Source: Spongiimicrobium salis | GTDB taxonomy: Bacteria > Bacteroidota > Bacteroidia > Flavobacteriales > Flavobacteriaceae | DNA: 64,000 nucleotides | NCBI RefSeq assembly: GCF_043678055.1 | Contig: NZ_JBHEQA010000001.1 | Location: forward strand, 1,922,001 to 1,986,000 | Direction of reading: 5' to 3' | Made by a program: the position numbers and the translations under genes | The notes under the pieces: generated by a model | Told to the model about the DNA's origin: nothing | Database searches by the model: none | What the model saw: only the letters and a program-made list of their open reading frames with translations | Shown: one piece after another, positions 7,428-16,785 of the stretch | Layout: each line of letters begins with the position of its first letter | How positions within the stretch are numbered: position 1 is the stretch's first letter

Positions 7428-9824
7428 TTGAAGAAGGGGAATTTTAAAAAAGTATCTGGCCTTGAGAGCTTTTTTTCAAAAGAAAGGGGGGCTACTTTTT
7501 TTAAAAGACATCCTAAAAAAATAATAAGCCTTTTTGTCCTGGGGGTTGTCTATTATTTCTGTCTTCCCAAACAATTATTTGATACCCCAACAGCTACTGT
7601 GATAGAGAGTAAAACGGGGCAGCTCTTAGGAGCTAGGATAGCCACGGATGGGCAATGGAGATTTCCCGTAGTAGATAGTGTTCCCAAGAAGTTTGAAACA
7701 TGCATCTTGCACTTTGAAGATGCCTTTTTTTATGAACACCCTGGCTTCAATCCAGTTTCGATGATTAAGGCATTAGGAGAAAATATTTCTGCCGGAAAAA
7801 TAGTAAGGGGAGGAAGCACCATAACACAACAAGTCATTCGCTTATCCCGACAGGATAAAAAACGTTCCTATGTAGAAAAAATCATTGAACTTGTTCTGGC
7901 AACCCGTTTAGAACTTCGTCATACGAAGAAAGATATCCTAAAACTTTATGCGAGTCATGCTCCTTTTGGAGGAAATGTGGTAGGGCTGGAAGTGGCGTCA
8001 TGGCGTTATTTTGGCTTACAACCACATCAATTGTCATGGGCAGAAACGGCAACCTTGGCCGTTTTGCCCAATGCCCCAAGTTTAATTTATCCAGGAAAAA
8101 ATCAAGAGCGTTTAAAAGAGAAAAGAAATCGATTGCTTCGAAAATTACGCGACGAAAAAGTTATCGATGCTACGACTTATCGTCTGGCAATTTTGGAAGA
8201 ACTGCCCCAAAAACCATATCCTTTACCTAAAATTGCGCCCCATCTGGTAACAAACATCAGCCAAAGAAAAGAAGGACAACGCATACGTACCAGCATAGAT
8301 ATGGCATTACAACGAAATGTCAATGCCATAACGGATAAGCATCATCAACGGCTGCGCCAGAACCAAGTGCATAACGCAGCAGTGCTGGTGCTCGATGTTG
8401 CGACACGCAAAATACGCGCCTATGTAGGAAATACACCAACCTCCAAAACACATCAAAAAGACGTAGATATGATACGGGCCAATAGGAGTACCGGCAGTGT
8501 TATAAAACCGTTTTTGTATGCCGCGATGTTGGATGAAGGAGAATTGCTCCCAAATATGCTGGTGGCAGATATCCCTACACAAATTGCTGGGTATAGCCCG
8601 GAAAATTTTAATGAGGATTATAGTGGTGCGGTCACGGCAAAGCAAGCTTTAGCGCGCTCTTTAAATATTCCGGCAGTCCGTTTATTGCAATCCTATGGCT
8701 TGGAAAAATTTAGAGATCAGCTAGAGGTAATGAAGTTGGGGGGTATTGATAAAACGGCAGACCATTATGGGCTGACCCTTATTCTTGGAGGAGCAGAAAG
8801 CAACCTTTGGGATATCTGTAAGAATTATGCAGCAATGGCTTCTACAGTAAACCACTTTAACCAAACTTCCAGCGAATATTACACCGAAGAATTGCAGGAG
8901 TTGATTCTAGAGGAGAAGGAAAGCCCCTATTTTGGGAAAAAAACAGGAGAGAAAGTATTGTTCGACGCTGCAAGCAACTATCTTACCCTGGAAGCCATGA
9001 AGGAAGTAAATAGACCAGAAGAAAATGAATCTTGGGCCTTCTATGACTCGGCAGAAGAGATTGCTTGGAAAACAGGGACAAGTTTTGGGAATAAAGATGC
9101 CTGGGCCATTGGAATCACCAAAAAACATGTGGTAGGTGTATGGGTGGGGAACGCTGATGGAGAAGGAAGACCAGATGTTACCGGAGTAGTAAGTGCGGCA
9201 CCCTTGCTTTTTGATGTATTTGATATTCTGCCTAAATCCGATTGGTTTTCCAAGCCGTTGGATGAATTTAATGAAGTGGTGGTTTGCGCCAATAGTGGTT
9301 ATCTGGCGACAGCCATATGCCCCAAAAAAACTATTGCCGTTCCGCATAAGGAAAACGCAGTGGCCGCCTGTTCGTACCATAAAAATATCTACTTGGACCG
9401 GCAGAAACAGTTTAGGGTCAATGCCTCTTGTACGGAGATATCCACTGCCAAACTAAACTCGTGGTTCGTATTGCCTCCGCTTATGGAGTTTTACTATAAA
9501 AAGAGCCATCCTAAATATAGGCCACTGCCCCCTTTTCGCGAGGACTGTATTGAACGTACACTACCTCCTATGGCCTTTATCTATCCCAAAGATGGAAGTC
9601 GTATTACATTGACGAAGAATTTTGCAGGAGAGCTGAATGAAATTATTGTCAAAGTGGCCCATGCCACACCAGAAACACCCTTGTTCTGGTATCTGGATGA
9701 TCTTTTTCTGCAAAAGACGACCCACTTTCATGAAATTGGAATTCTGCCCCCCAAGGGAAAGCATAAAATTACGGTTGTGGATGCTCTTGGAAAAGAAATT
9801 AGTCTTACGATAACGATAGCGTAA
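7428..9824 (+). CDS. pbpC: penicillin-binding protein 1C, bifunctional transglycosylase/transpeptidase
   Basis: A 798-residue class A PBP. After an N-terminal membrane anchor (about 30-50), the transglycosylase domain has the catalytic Glu in the EDAFFYEHPGF motif (E97) and GGSTITQQ at 128-135. The transpeptidase domain has S357-V-I-K360, SLN downstream and KTGT at 548-551. The extreme C-terminus is a beta-rich BiPBP_C-type domain. Domain order and length fit PBP1C. The only usable start is TTG at 7428: no ATG or GTG occurs between the upstream stop at 7386 and the transglycosylase core. PBP1C is normally linked to the alpha-2-macroglobulin gene, which here lies about 3.5 kb upstream. Confidence 0.93.
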   Translation: MKKGNFKKVSGLESFFSKERGATFFKRHPKKIISLFVLGVVYYFCLPKQLFDTPTATVIESKTGQLLGARIATDGQWRFPVVDSVPKKFETCILHFEDAFFYEHPGFNPVSMIKALGENISAGKIVRGGSTITQQVIRLSRQDKKRSYVEKIIELVLATRLELRHTKKDILKLYASHAPFGGNVVGLEVASWRYFGLQPHQLSWAETATLAVLPNAPSLIYPGKNQERLKEKRNRLLRKLRDEKVIDATTYRLAILEELPQKPYPLPKIAPHLVTNISQRKEGQRIRTSIDMALQRNVNAITDKHHQRLRQNQVHNAAVLVLDVATRKIRAYVGNTPTSKTHQKDVDMIRANRSTGSVIKPFLYAAMLDEGELLPNMLVADIPTQIAGYSPENFNEDYSGAVTAKQALARSLNIPAVRLLQSYGLEKFRDQLEVMKLGGIDKTADHYGLTLILGGAESNLWDICKNYAAMASTVNHFNQTSSEYYTEELQELILEEKESPYFGKKTGEKVLFDAASNYLTLEAMKEVNRPEENESWAFYDSAEEIAWKTGTSFGNKDAWAIGITKKHVVGVWVGNADGEGRPDVTGVVSAAPLLFDVFDILPKSDWFSKPLDEFNEVVVCANSGYLATAICPKKTIAVPHKENAVAACSYHKNIYLDRQKQFRVNASCTEISTAKLNSWFVLPPLMEFYYKKSHPKYRPLPPFREDCIERTLPPMAFIYPKDGSRITLTKNFAGELNEIIVKVAHATPETPLFWYLDDLFLQKTTHFHEIGILPPKGKHKITVVDALGKEISLTITIA

Positions 9825-9967
9825 GATAACGGCTTTGAAAGCAGAATTACTTCCCTTATCTTTAATGACTTATCCCAGTTGGTGTCCAAAAAAAGAGACT
9901 TATTTACGGGAGTGGACTTGAAATAGAAATAATAAACGTTATATTTACACTTATTAAATAATTGGCC

Positions 9968-11464
9968 ATGCAAAAGCAATACATCATTGCCTTGGATCAG
10001 GGTACTACCAGTTCTAGGGCACTACTTATTGATAAGGAGGGAAAAATTGTAGGAATGGAACAAGAAGAGTTTCAACAAATTTTCCCGCACCCAGGTTGGG
10101 TAGAACATGATCCCAAGGAAATTCTAAGTTCCCAAATGGCCGTATTGAACCGATTGCTAAAAAAACAAAAGCTAAGCCCTTCCGACATCAAAGGAATAGG
10201 AATTACCAATCAACGCGAAACTACAATTGTCTGGGACAAGACCACAGGAGAACCTGTATACAATGCCATTGTATGGCAGGATAAGCGAACCGCCGATATT
10301 TGTGAGCAATTAAAAAGTAAGGGGATTACTGAATATGTTAAAAAAACAACAGGCTTGGTCATGGACTCTTATTTTTCTGCCACCAAAGTAAAATGGATTT
10401 TAAACCATGTTCCAGAAGCGAAAGAGAAAGCAGAAAAAGGAGCATTGCTCATGGGAACGGTAGATAGCTGGCTGGTCTGGAATATGACCAAAGGTGCAGC
10501 TCATGTTACGGATTATACGAACGCCTCCAGAACCATGGTTTTTGATATTTCCAAATTGAAATGGGATACCGTTTTGCTCAATGAAATGGATATTCCGGCG
10601 AGCATGTTGCCCGAGGTGAAACCTTCTGCCTACCATTTTGGGGATTATGAATTGGACGGTGTTAAAATTCCTATTGCTGGAATCGCGGGGGATCAACAGG
10701 CGGCCTTGTTTGGGCAAGCCTGCTTTAAGAAAGGAACAGCTAAGAATACCTATGGAACAGGTTGTTTTATGCTCATGAATACTGGGAAGAAACCGCAATT
10801 TTCCGAAAATGGTCTTTTGACCACTATAGCTTATGGTTTGGATGGAAAGGTCAATTATGCCTTGGAAGGAAGTATTTTTATTGCGGGAGCTGCCATACAA
10901 TGGTTGCGTGATGGTCTGGAATTGATTGCGGATGCAAAGGAAACCGAAGCTCTGGCCAATTCTGTGCAGGGCGAAAGCTCCGTAGTTATGGTACCTGCTT
11001 TTGCCGGTTTGGGCGCACCTTATTGGGATATGTATGCCAGAGGGGCCATATTTGGCCTTACGCGAGATACGGGAAAGGCGCATTTGGCGAAAGCAACTTT
11101 AGAGTCTTTGGCGTTTCAGACCAAAGATATTCTCAAAGCTATGGAACAAGATTCAGGCATAAGACTAAAAAACTTAAAAGTAGATGGAGGAGCCTGTGCC
11201 AACAATTTCTTGATGCAATTTCAGGCCGATATTTTAAATACGGAAGTACATCGACCTCAAGTGATAGAATCTACCGCTATGGGTGCTGCTTTCTTAGCAG
11301 GAATTACCGTTGGGCTATGGTCGCAAGATGATATTGGTCAGAACAGACCTATTGATCGAATCTTCCAGCCCACTTTTGAAAAAACAAAACGAAAACGATT
11401 GTACCGAACATGGAAAAAAGCAATAAAACGCACCATGGAATGGGAAAAAAATAAGAAAGAATAA
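9968..11464 (+). CDS. glpK: glycerol kinase
   Basis: A 498-residue FGGY-family kinase producing sn-glycerol-3-phosphate from glycerol and ATP in the cytoplasm. Visible signatures are ALDQGTTSSRALL at the N-terminus, ITNQRET, GTVDSWLVWNMT, GIAGDQQAALFGQ, YGTGCFMLMNTG and the late DGGACANNFLMQFQAD. I choose the ATG at 9968 over the in-frame TTG at 9962. The stop is immediately followed by the glpD ATG, so the two form an operon. No glycerol facilitator gene is next to it. Confidence 0.96.
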   Translation: MQKQYIIALDQGTTSSRALLIDKEGKIVGMEQEEFQQIFPHPGWVEHDPKEILSSQMAVLNRLLKKQKLSPSDIKGIGITNQRETTIVWDKTTGEPVYNAIVWQDKRTADICEQLKSKGITEYVKKTTGLVMDSYFSATKVKWILNHVPEAKEKAEKGALLMGTVDSWLVWNMTKGAAHVTDYTNASRTMVFDISKLKWDTVLLNEMDIPASMLPEVKPSAYHFGDYELDGVKIPIAGIAGDQQAALFGQACFKKGTAKNTYGTGCFMLMNTGKKPQFSENGLLTTIAYGLDGKVNYALEGSIFIAGAAIQWLRDGLELIADAKETEALANSVQGESSVVMVPAFAGLGAPYWDMYARGAIFGLTRDTGKAHLAKATLESLAFQTKDILKAMEQDSGIRLKNLKVDGGACANNFLMQFQADILNTEVHRPQVIESTAMGAAFLAGITVGLWSQDDIGQNRPIDRIFQPTFEKTKRKRLYRTWKKAIKRTMEWEKNKKE

Positions 11465-13135
11465 ATGAATACTATTGTACGATTTTCAAACGTTGATAGG
11501 GCCGAGACTATTAAACGAATGACCAGTGAAACCTTTGACCTTGTTGTAATCGGGGGTGGAATCACCGGAGGGGGAATAGCGCTGGATGCAGCATCCAGAG
11601 GAATGAAAGTGGCTCTATTGGAAAAGAACGATTTTGCTTCCGGTACCAGCAGTAAATCTACAAAACTGATCCATGGAGGATTGCGTTACCTAAAGCAGTT
11701 CGATTTTTGGTTGGTGAAGGAAGTGGGATCGGAACGTGCCATTGTCCATAAGTTGGCACCGCATTTGGTACTTCCCGAAAAGATGTTATTGCCTTTAATA
11801 GAAAATGGATCCTATGGGAAATGGTTAACTTCCATTGGTCTAAAAGTATATGATATTTTAGCGCAGGTTACTGGTGATGATAAACGGAAAATGTTGGAAA
11901 AGAAAGAGGCCATGGCCCTGGAACCCTTATTGCCAAAAAAAATACTGAAGGGTGCAGGATACTATGCAGAGTATCGCACGGATGATGCCCGATTGACCAT
12001 TGAAAATATTAAGACCAGCCTACAGCATGGCACACAAGCTCTGAATTATGCCGAAGTAAAGGACTTTATTTATACGGATAATAAAATTTCAGGACTAGAG
12101 GTGAAGGATGTCATTTCGGAAGAAGCATTTAAGATAAACACCAAGTATGTGATTAGTGCTGCAGGGCCCTGGGTAGATGAACTGCGAAGTAGGAACAATT
12201 CCAAAAAAGGAAAAAGACTGCATCTTACCAAAGGGGTACACCTGGTTTTTCCCCATGAAAAATTACCGGTGAAACAATCGGTGTATTTCGATATTCCCGA
12301 TGGACGTATGATGTTTGCCATACCTAGGGGAAAGGTTACTTATGTAGGAACTACAGATACCAATTATAACGACGATAAAGACAGGGTACGCGTGGGCTTG
12401 GCAGATGCCATGTATTTGCTTTCTGCCGTAAATAATATGTTTCCTAAAATAAATTTGGAGATGGAAGATATTATTTCCTCATGGGCAGGATTGCGCCCGC
12501 TCATTCATGAAGAAGGAAAATCAGCTTCTGAGTTATCCCGTAAAGATGAGATTTTTACCTCAGAAACAGGATTGATCAGTATTGCAGGAGGAAAATTAAC
12601 CGGTTATCGTAAAATGGCAGAACGCGTCGTGGATCGCATCGCCAAAAAAATGGAAGAGGAATATGATACTACGGTAGCCCCATGTACCACGGACAGCATT
12701 CCTCTTTGCGGGAATGACTTTAAGAAATTCAAACATGTAAAGAAGTATATCGCAGCAGTCCATGAACGAATCAAAGCAGATGGTTTTACGGAATATGATG
12801 CTTGGTTTTTAGTTACTAACTATGGCAAACAAACCGAAATTATCTTGGAAAAATATGAAGTCATGGAAGGAGATCATGTCTCAAGAATGGCCAAAGCGGA
12901 ACTTCACTTTGGAATTGCCTATGAAATGGTGCAAAACCCCATGGATTTCTTTATCCGGAGAACAGGGCGTCTGTATTTTAATATCGAGAGTATTTCACAA
13001 TTAATGGATGTTGTTTTTGAGGAATTGCAGGCTGTTTTTGCCTACGATCAGGCTACCTTATTATCGTATAAGCAGGATTTAAAGGCTGCGATAAAAGACC
13101 ATTCCGATTTTTCTTTGGATCGAGAACGGGTATGA
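11465..13135 (+). CDS. glpD: FAD-dependent glycerol-3-phosphate dehydrogenase
   Basis: A 556-residue membrane-associated flavoprotein oxidising glycerol-3-phosphate to dihydroxyacetone phosphate and passing electrons to quinone. It has the Rossmann GGGITGGGIALDAASRG near residue 30, STKLIHGGLRYLKQFD, GAGYYAEYRTDDARL, the AAGPWVDE motif and SIAGGKLTGYRKMAE. The ATG directly abuts the glpK stop, indicating translational coupling. It ends 13 bp before a convergent hydrolase gene. Length and motifs are typical. Confidence 0.95.
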   Translation: MNTIVRFSNVDRAETIKRMTSETFDLVVIGGGITGGGIALDAASRGMKVALLEKNDFASGTSSKSTKLIHGGLRYLKQFDFWLVKEVGSERAIVHKLAPHLVLPEKMLLPLIENGSYGKWLTSIGLKVYDILAQVTGDDKRKMLEKKEAMALEPLLPKKILKGAGYYAEYRTDDARLTIENIKTSLQHGTQALNYAEVKDFIYTDNKISGLEVKDVISEEAFKINTKYVISAAGPWVDELRSRNNSKKGKRLHLTKGVHLVFPHEKLPVKQSVYFDIPDGRMMFAIPRGKVTYVGTTDTNYNDDKDRVRVGLADAMYLLSAVNNMFPKINLEMEDIISSWAGLRPLIHEEGKSASELSRKDEIFTSETGLISIAGGKLTGYRKMAERVVDRIAKKMEEEYDTTVAPCTTDSIPLCGNDFKKFKHVKKYIAAVHERIKADGFTEYDAWFLVTNYGKQTEIILEKYEVMEGDHVSRMAKAELHFGIAYEMVQNPMDFFIRRTGRLYFNIESISQLMDVVFEELQAVFAYDQATLLSYKQDLKAAIKDHSDFSLDRERV

Positions 13136-13148
13136 TGGAACAACCCCC

Positions 13149-14573
13149 TTAATACCAGGATAAGGGATGCTCTTTTTGGGCGCAAGACATATCTGGAGCG
13201 GTTTCGGGCGCATCTAAAAATTCCTGACAAATTTCAAAAAAACAGGAGTTAAATACGGAGTGTCCTTCTCTTTGGAATTCCATAACATAGGAGTTTTGAA
13301 GACTTTTTGAAGCCTGCCTTGCATTGCTGGTTGGAGTAATGGGATCCAATCGTCCATTCACCACTAAGGTGGGAATCGCGGAAACTACGGGATCATTCTC
13401 CAAGGTTTCTGAACGATGTGAATGCCAATTTTCAAGGATTTTTGCATCGGAATGAAAAAAAGCGGGTCCGGTGCTAAATTCAGGATTGCTTTTAAGGTCT
13501 GCCATGAATGCCGCAGTTCCGTTAAATGGAAGTTCCTCATAGGCCATTACCGACATATACATGGCAAAATTAATTACCCTTGTAGTGATTGAAGTAGGGC
13601 GCAGGGCCCGCCGAATCACGGGTTCATTTTGCGTATGCAGCGCCTGGATAAAGGAAGGAATAATTCCTACGGTGGATCTGGAATATAGTAATTGATGTGT
13701 AATCAATAATACATCTTGCACATTGAGATAAAATGGTTTTCCGTCGTAGGTAAATACCATAGGTTTTTGTTCTATTTTATGGAGTGCAGAAAAGAATGCT
13801 TCTTTTAAATCCGGGTAACGCGTATTGCAATCAGAATCATTTTCACATTCTTCGAAAGCAGAGAACAAGGCAGATTTAAAATTGCTCATAAAATGTGCAT
13901 AAATAGCAGATTCTGGCGCAAAGACTCCAAAGATAATAGCGGAACGCACACTAGAGGGGAAATCCCGCATAATGGTCATCCCTAGCCTTGAGCCGTAAGA
14001 TCCGCCCAGAATATTCCATCGCTCATAACCCAGCTTTTTTCGTAAACTTTCAAAATCGGCAGCATTTTCACGACTATTATAAGCAGAAAGGTCTGTTTTG
14101 TTTTTTTGGGCTTCCTTTTTGCATTTGGTCATGATTTCCTGCATTTTGGAATATTCTTCCTCTGGCAAAAGATCTTGCGCTAGGATATCGATCATGGCTT
14201 CCCCAAAATCGGTACAAATGGCATTACTGCTTCCCGTACCCCTTTGATCCATAAGCACAATATCCCTATCGGAACGCAATGTATGGTTTTGCCAAAAACT
14301 CTCCATGAGCAATGTGGCCCCTCCAGGTCCTCCTTGCAGATATAAGATGGGCTCTTTTTTAGTGTTTTTATTTCTGGCTTTTAAGACACGGTACGCCAGT
14401 TGTATTTTTTTGCCGTTGGGCTGATTTCTATTTTCTGGGACCACTAGGTATCCAGAGATTTCATCTTCTCCATCTTTGTTTTGCGCAAAACTAACTTGGG
14501 CACTCTTTGGCGAAGAAGTTTCTTTACAGGAAAAAAATGCAAGTACGCAAAGTGCTATGAGGAGGTTTTTCAT
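13149..14573 (-). CDS. alpha/beta-hydrolase lipoprotein, TAP-like / S33 peptidase family
   Basis: A 474-residue protein with a lipoprotein signal (MKNLLIALCVLAFFSC). The core shows the family's ILYLQGGPGG oxyanion segment, DQRGTG, the nucleophile elbow GGSYGS, then the acid in VVNGRLDPITP and the histidine in EGHSVF near the C-terminus. Proteins of this TAP-like/prolyl-aminopeptidase-related group are extracytoplasmic hydrolases or peptidases acting on short peptides or esters; the substrate is not predictable here. It lies between glpD (convergent) and gpsA (same strand, upstream), without an obvious functional link. Confidence 0.85.
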   Translation of the reverse strand: MKNLLIALCVLAFFSCKETSSPKSAQVSFAQNKDGEDEISGYLVVPENRNQPNGKKIQLAYRVLKARNKNTKKEPILYLQGGPGGATLLMESFWQNHTLRSDRDIVLMDQRGTGSSNAICTDFGEAMIDILAQDLLPEEEYSKMQEIMTKCKKEAQKNKTDLSAYNSRENAADFESLRKKLGYERWNILGGSYGSRLGMTIMRDFPSSVRSAIIFGVFAPESAIYAHFMSNFKSALFSAFEECENDSDCNTRYPDLKEAFFSALHKIEQKPMVFTYDGKPFYLNVQDVLLITHQLLYSRSTVGIIPSFIQALHTQNEPVIRRALRPTSITTRVINFAMYMSVMAYEELPFNGTAAFMADLKSNPEFSTGPAFFHSDAKILENWHSHRSETLENDPVVSAIPTLVVNGRLDPITPTSNARQASKSLQNSYVMEFQREGHSVFNSCFFEICQEFLDAPETAPDMSCAQKEHPLSWY

Positions 14574-14643
14574 GATTTTTAATTTGATTGATGCTACTTA
14601 AAAATAAGAAAATTATTCCAAAACGTTATGAAGTAGGTTTCCA

Positions 14644-14699
14644 GTCACTTCACAAAAAAACTATAGGGGTCGGCTTTCCCTCCTCCTATATCAAGTGAC
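14644..14699 (-). terminator. gpsA intrinsic terminator region
   Basis: Downstream of gpsA the minus strand has TATAGG...CCTATA followed by GTTTTTTT. An additional outer pair GTCACTT / AAGTGAC encloses the whole element. The inner hairpin with T-run is the likely terminator. Confidence 0.55.
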
Positions 14700-14705
14700 A
14701 TTGCA

Positions 14706-15707
14706 TTAATCCAAACGCTCCGTCAAAGCTTTAAACGTACGCTTGGCCTCTTTTTCTTTATAGAGAATGTCATAAACCGCATTGATGATCGGGGTTCTTG
14801 ATTTCTTTTTGTGCTTTATGTTCAGCAAATGGGCACTCTTGGTGGCATAATACCCTTCTGCCACCATATTCATTTCCATCATGGCACTTTTCACGGTATA
14901 CCCTTTACCAATCATATTTCCGAACATTCGGTTTCGGCTAAAAGTGGAATAGCCCGTGACCAATAGATCCCCCAAATAGGCCGAATTATTGATGTTGCGT
15001 TTCATTTTATGGACGCGCTTTATAAAGCGTTTCATTTCCCGAATGGCATTGCTCATCAATACACTTTGAAAATTATCACCATATCCAAGACCATGGGCAA
15101 TACCTGCTGCAATGGCGTAAATATTTTTGAGCATTGCGGCGTATTCCGTTCCAATGATATCATCAGAAATTTTCGTTTTTATATAATGACTTCGAAGTTT
15201 AGCGGCAAGCAGTTCTGCTTTTGAGGTATCGTTGCAGGCAATAGTTAAATACGACAAACGTTCCAGGGCTACTTCTTCCGCATGACAAGGACCCGTAATT
15301 ACTCCTATATTTTTAAAAGGAACGTCATAGGTTTCATGGAAGTGCTCCCCAACAATGAGACCCGTTTCCGGAACGATCCCCTTAATGGCAGAAAAAACGA
15401 TTTTTTTAGACAAGGATCGTGTCAATTTTTTAAGTTCCGTTTCCAAAAATGCTGAAGGAATTGCAAAAATTAAGACATCTGCATTGGCAACTGCTTCATT
15501 GATATCATCAGTAAGTGTCAATTGTTCTGTGTGAAACTCCACGGCACTCAGATAATTGGGATTGTGTTTTTGAGTTTTTATATGATTCAAAGCATCGGTA
15601 TTTCGCATATACCATCCGATGTTGTCTAAGTTTTCGGTCAACATTTTGACAATGGCCGTTGCCCAACTTCCACCGCCTAAAACTGCAAAACGCATTTTTT
15701 CTTTCAT
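14706..15707 (-). CDS. gpsA: NAD(P)H-dependent glycerol-3-phosphate dehydrogenase
   Basis: A 333-residue (or 329 from the second Met) cytoplasmic enzyme reducing dihydroxyacetone phosphate to sn-glycerol-3-phosphate for phospholipid synthesis. Visible are the Rossmann motif AVLGGGSWATAI, IFAIPSAFLE, the catalytic-Lys SAIKGI, GPCHAEEVA, GTEYAAMLKNIYAIAAGIAHGLGYGDN and a substrate-binding NRMFGNMIGKG. Its product is the same intermediate that glpK makes and glpD consumes 1.5 kb away on the other strand. A TACTTTTG box at 15727-15734 (minus) is a likely promoter. Confidence 0.95.
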   Translation of the reverse strand: MKEKMRFAVLGGGSWATAIVKMLTENLDNIGWYMRNTDALNHIKTQKHNPNYLSAVEFHTEQLTLTDDINEAVANADVLIFAIPSAFLETELKKLTRSLSKKIVFSAIKGIVPETGLIVGEHFHETYDVPFKNIGVITGPCHAEEVALERLSYLTIACNDTSKAELLAAKLRSHYIKTKISDDIIGTEYAAMLKNIYAIAAGIAHGLGYGDNFQSVLMSNAIREMKRFIKRVHKMKRNINNSAYLGDLLVTGYSTFSRNRMFGNMIGKGYTVKSAMMEMNMVAEGYYATKSAHLLNIKHKKKSRTPIINAVYDILYKEKEAKRTFKALTERLD

Positions 15708-15726
15708 GGGGATAAATTAAAGGCAT

Positions 15727-15734
15727 CAAAAGTA
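15727..15734 (-). promoter_or_regulatory. -7 promoter box of gpsA
   Basis: The minus strand reads TACTTTTG, a TAnnTTTG match 19 nt before the gpsA ATG at 15707. Confidence 0.5.
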
Positions 15735-15758
15735 ATTAAAAAATAATTAGATGTTAAA

Positions 15759-15773
15759 TGTTGATTATCAACA
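15759..15773. promoter_or_regulatory. palindrome between gpsA and the sigma-54-type promoter
   Basis: TGTTGATTATCAACA is a perfect 7-bp-arm palindrome around one central T. It lies 12 bp upstream of the -24 element of the sigma-54-like promoter, so it is a candidate activator or repressor site. Confidence 0.45.
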
Positions 15774-15785
15774 CTTTAAAAATAT

Positions 15786-15801
15786 TGGCACGAGAATTGT
15801 T
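15786..15801 (+). promoter_or_regulatory. sigma-54-like (-24/-12) promoter
   Basis: TGGCACG at 15786-15792 and TTGTT at 15797-15801 have exactly the consensus N4 spacing of TGGCACG-N4-TTGCW, with one mismatch (GT for GC in the -12 element). The predicted transcript start is about 20 nt before the lipoprotein ATG at 15834. Confidence 0.6.
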
Positions 15802-15833
15802 TGGGAGTAGATAGAACCATAAAACAGAATATT

Positions 15834-16754
15834 ATGAGAGCAAAACTACTTTTAGGATTATTAGTGATCGGTACTTTGGTAACCTCTTGCTATACCGAAG
15901 TGATCATAGAGGACGATATTGTAGATGCTCCAATCTTTAATGTTGGGCAGGCATTACAATCTCATGACCTCTGGTATGTTGATATTAATGAGACCCGTGG
16001 CAATGGTGAAATTCCCTTTTTGCAACGTGCGTTTACCATTTCTTTTCAAAATGGACGCCTGTATGCCAATAACAATATTGTAGGTATTGGAAAAACGGGA
16101 AATGGTTTTGGAATTACAGTGGGATACTACGATGCTTTGAGAGGTGCAGTGGAAATAGATCATGATGTTGATGGAACTTGGCTTATGGAAGTATACGATC
16201 GGGGAAACAACACTTTGGAATTGTACTACCCCACATTGAACACCTCCTATTTTTTAAATGGATATCAGATTAACAATTTTGATTATGATCGTGTTTTCTA
16301 TGAAAATCTGGAATATTTTTTACAAGAGTATGAAGCATGGGAAAAAACGTATACGAGCCAGGAAGGTGCAATTACCGAGTTTGATGATGAGAACTATTTA
16401 CAGTTTTTATCCCTTGATGGAAACCGCAGTTTTAGATCATCGGTAGATGCAAATGGAACCGCACTGGGAGACCTCATTTGGGATTATGAAGGGAATTACT
16501 CGGTGTATGACACAGAAACCGATGAAATGCTTAAAACTTTAACATTGGACTACAGTTTTTTGGACAATGATTACTTTGAACTCTACGTTATTAATGACAG
16601 TACGATCGAGTTGTATCATCCAGATAGTGAAACCATCTATGAATTTAAAGGAAGAAGGTTTATACAACAGTTGAAATCTGGAAAAGCAACCATCGGAAAG
16701 AAACGAAAGAAGACAAAAAATCCGATTATGAACGTAAAACGTTTGCGAAAATAA
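15834..16754 (+). CDS. conserved flavobacterial lipoprotein of unknown function
   Basis: The ATG at 15834 starts a lipoprotein signal (MRAKLLLGLLVIGTLVTSC), giving 306 residues; the longer frame from a TTG at 15801 would overlap the promoter. The mature region begins CYTEVIIEDD, then GQALQSHDLWYVDINETRG, AFTISFQNGRLYANNNIVG and repeated short beta-strand-like segments ending in DTxxELYHPDSETIYEFKGR. The C-terminus is strongly basic (KKRKKTKNP). I recognise it as a conserved flavobacterial family without an established function. A sigma-54-like promoter directly precedes it, and a candidate small RNA/terminator follows. Confidence 0.75.
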   Translation: MRAKLLLGLLVIGTLVTSCYTEVIIEDDIVDAPIFNVGQALQSHDLWYVDINETRGNGEIPFLQRAFTISFQNGRLYANNNIVGIGKTGNGFGITVGYYDALRGAVEIDHDVDGTWLMEVYDRGNNTLELYYPTLNTSYFLNGYQINNFDYDRVFYENLEYFLQEYEAWEKTYTSQEGAITEFDDENYLQFLSLDGNRSFRSSVDANGTALGDLIWDYEGNYSVYDTETDEMLKTLTLDYSFLDNDYFELYVINDSTIELYHPDSETIYEFKGRRFIQQLKSGKATIGKKRKKTKNPIMNVKRLRK

Positions 16755-16785
16755 TAGGAATAGGAATAACTTTTGTTTTGCAGGG

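Noticed and set aside
10400..11083. 227-residue minus-strand frame
   Set aside because: It lies wholly inside glpK and is a shadow frame of a conserved gene.
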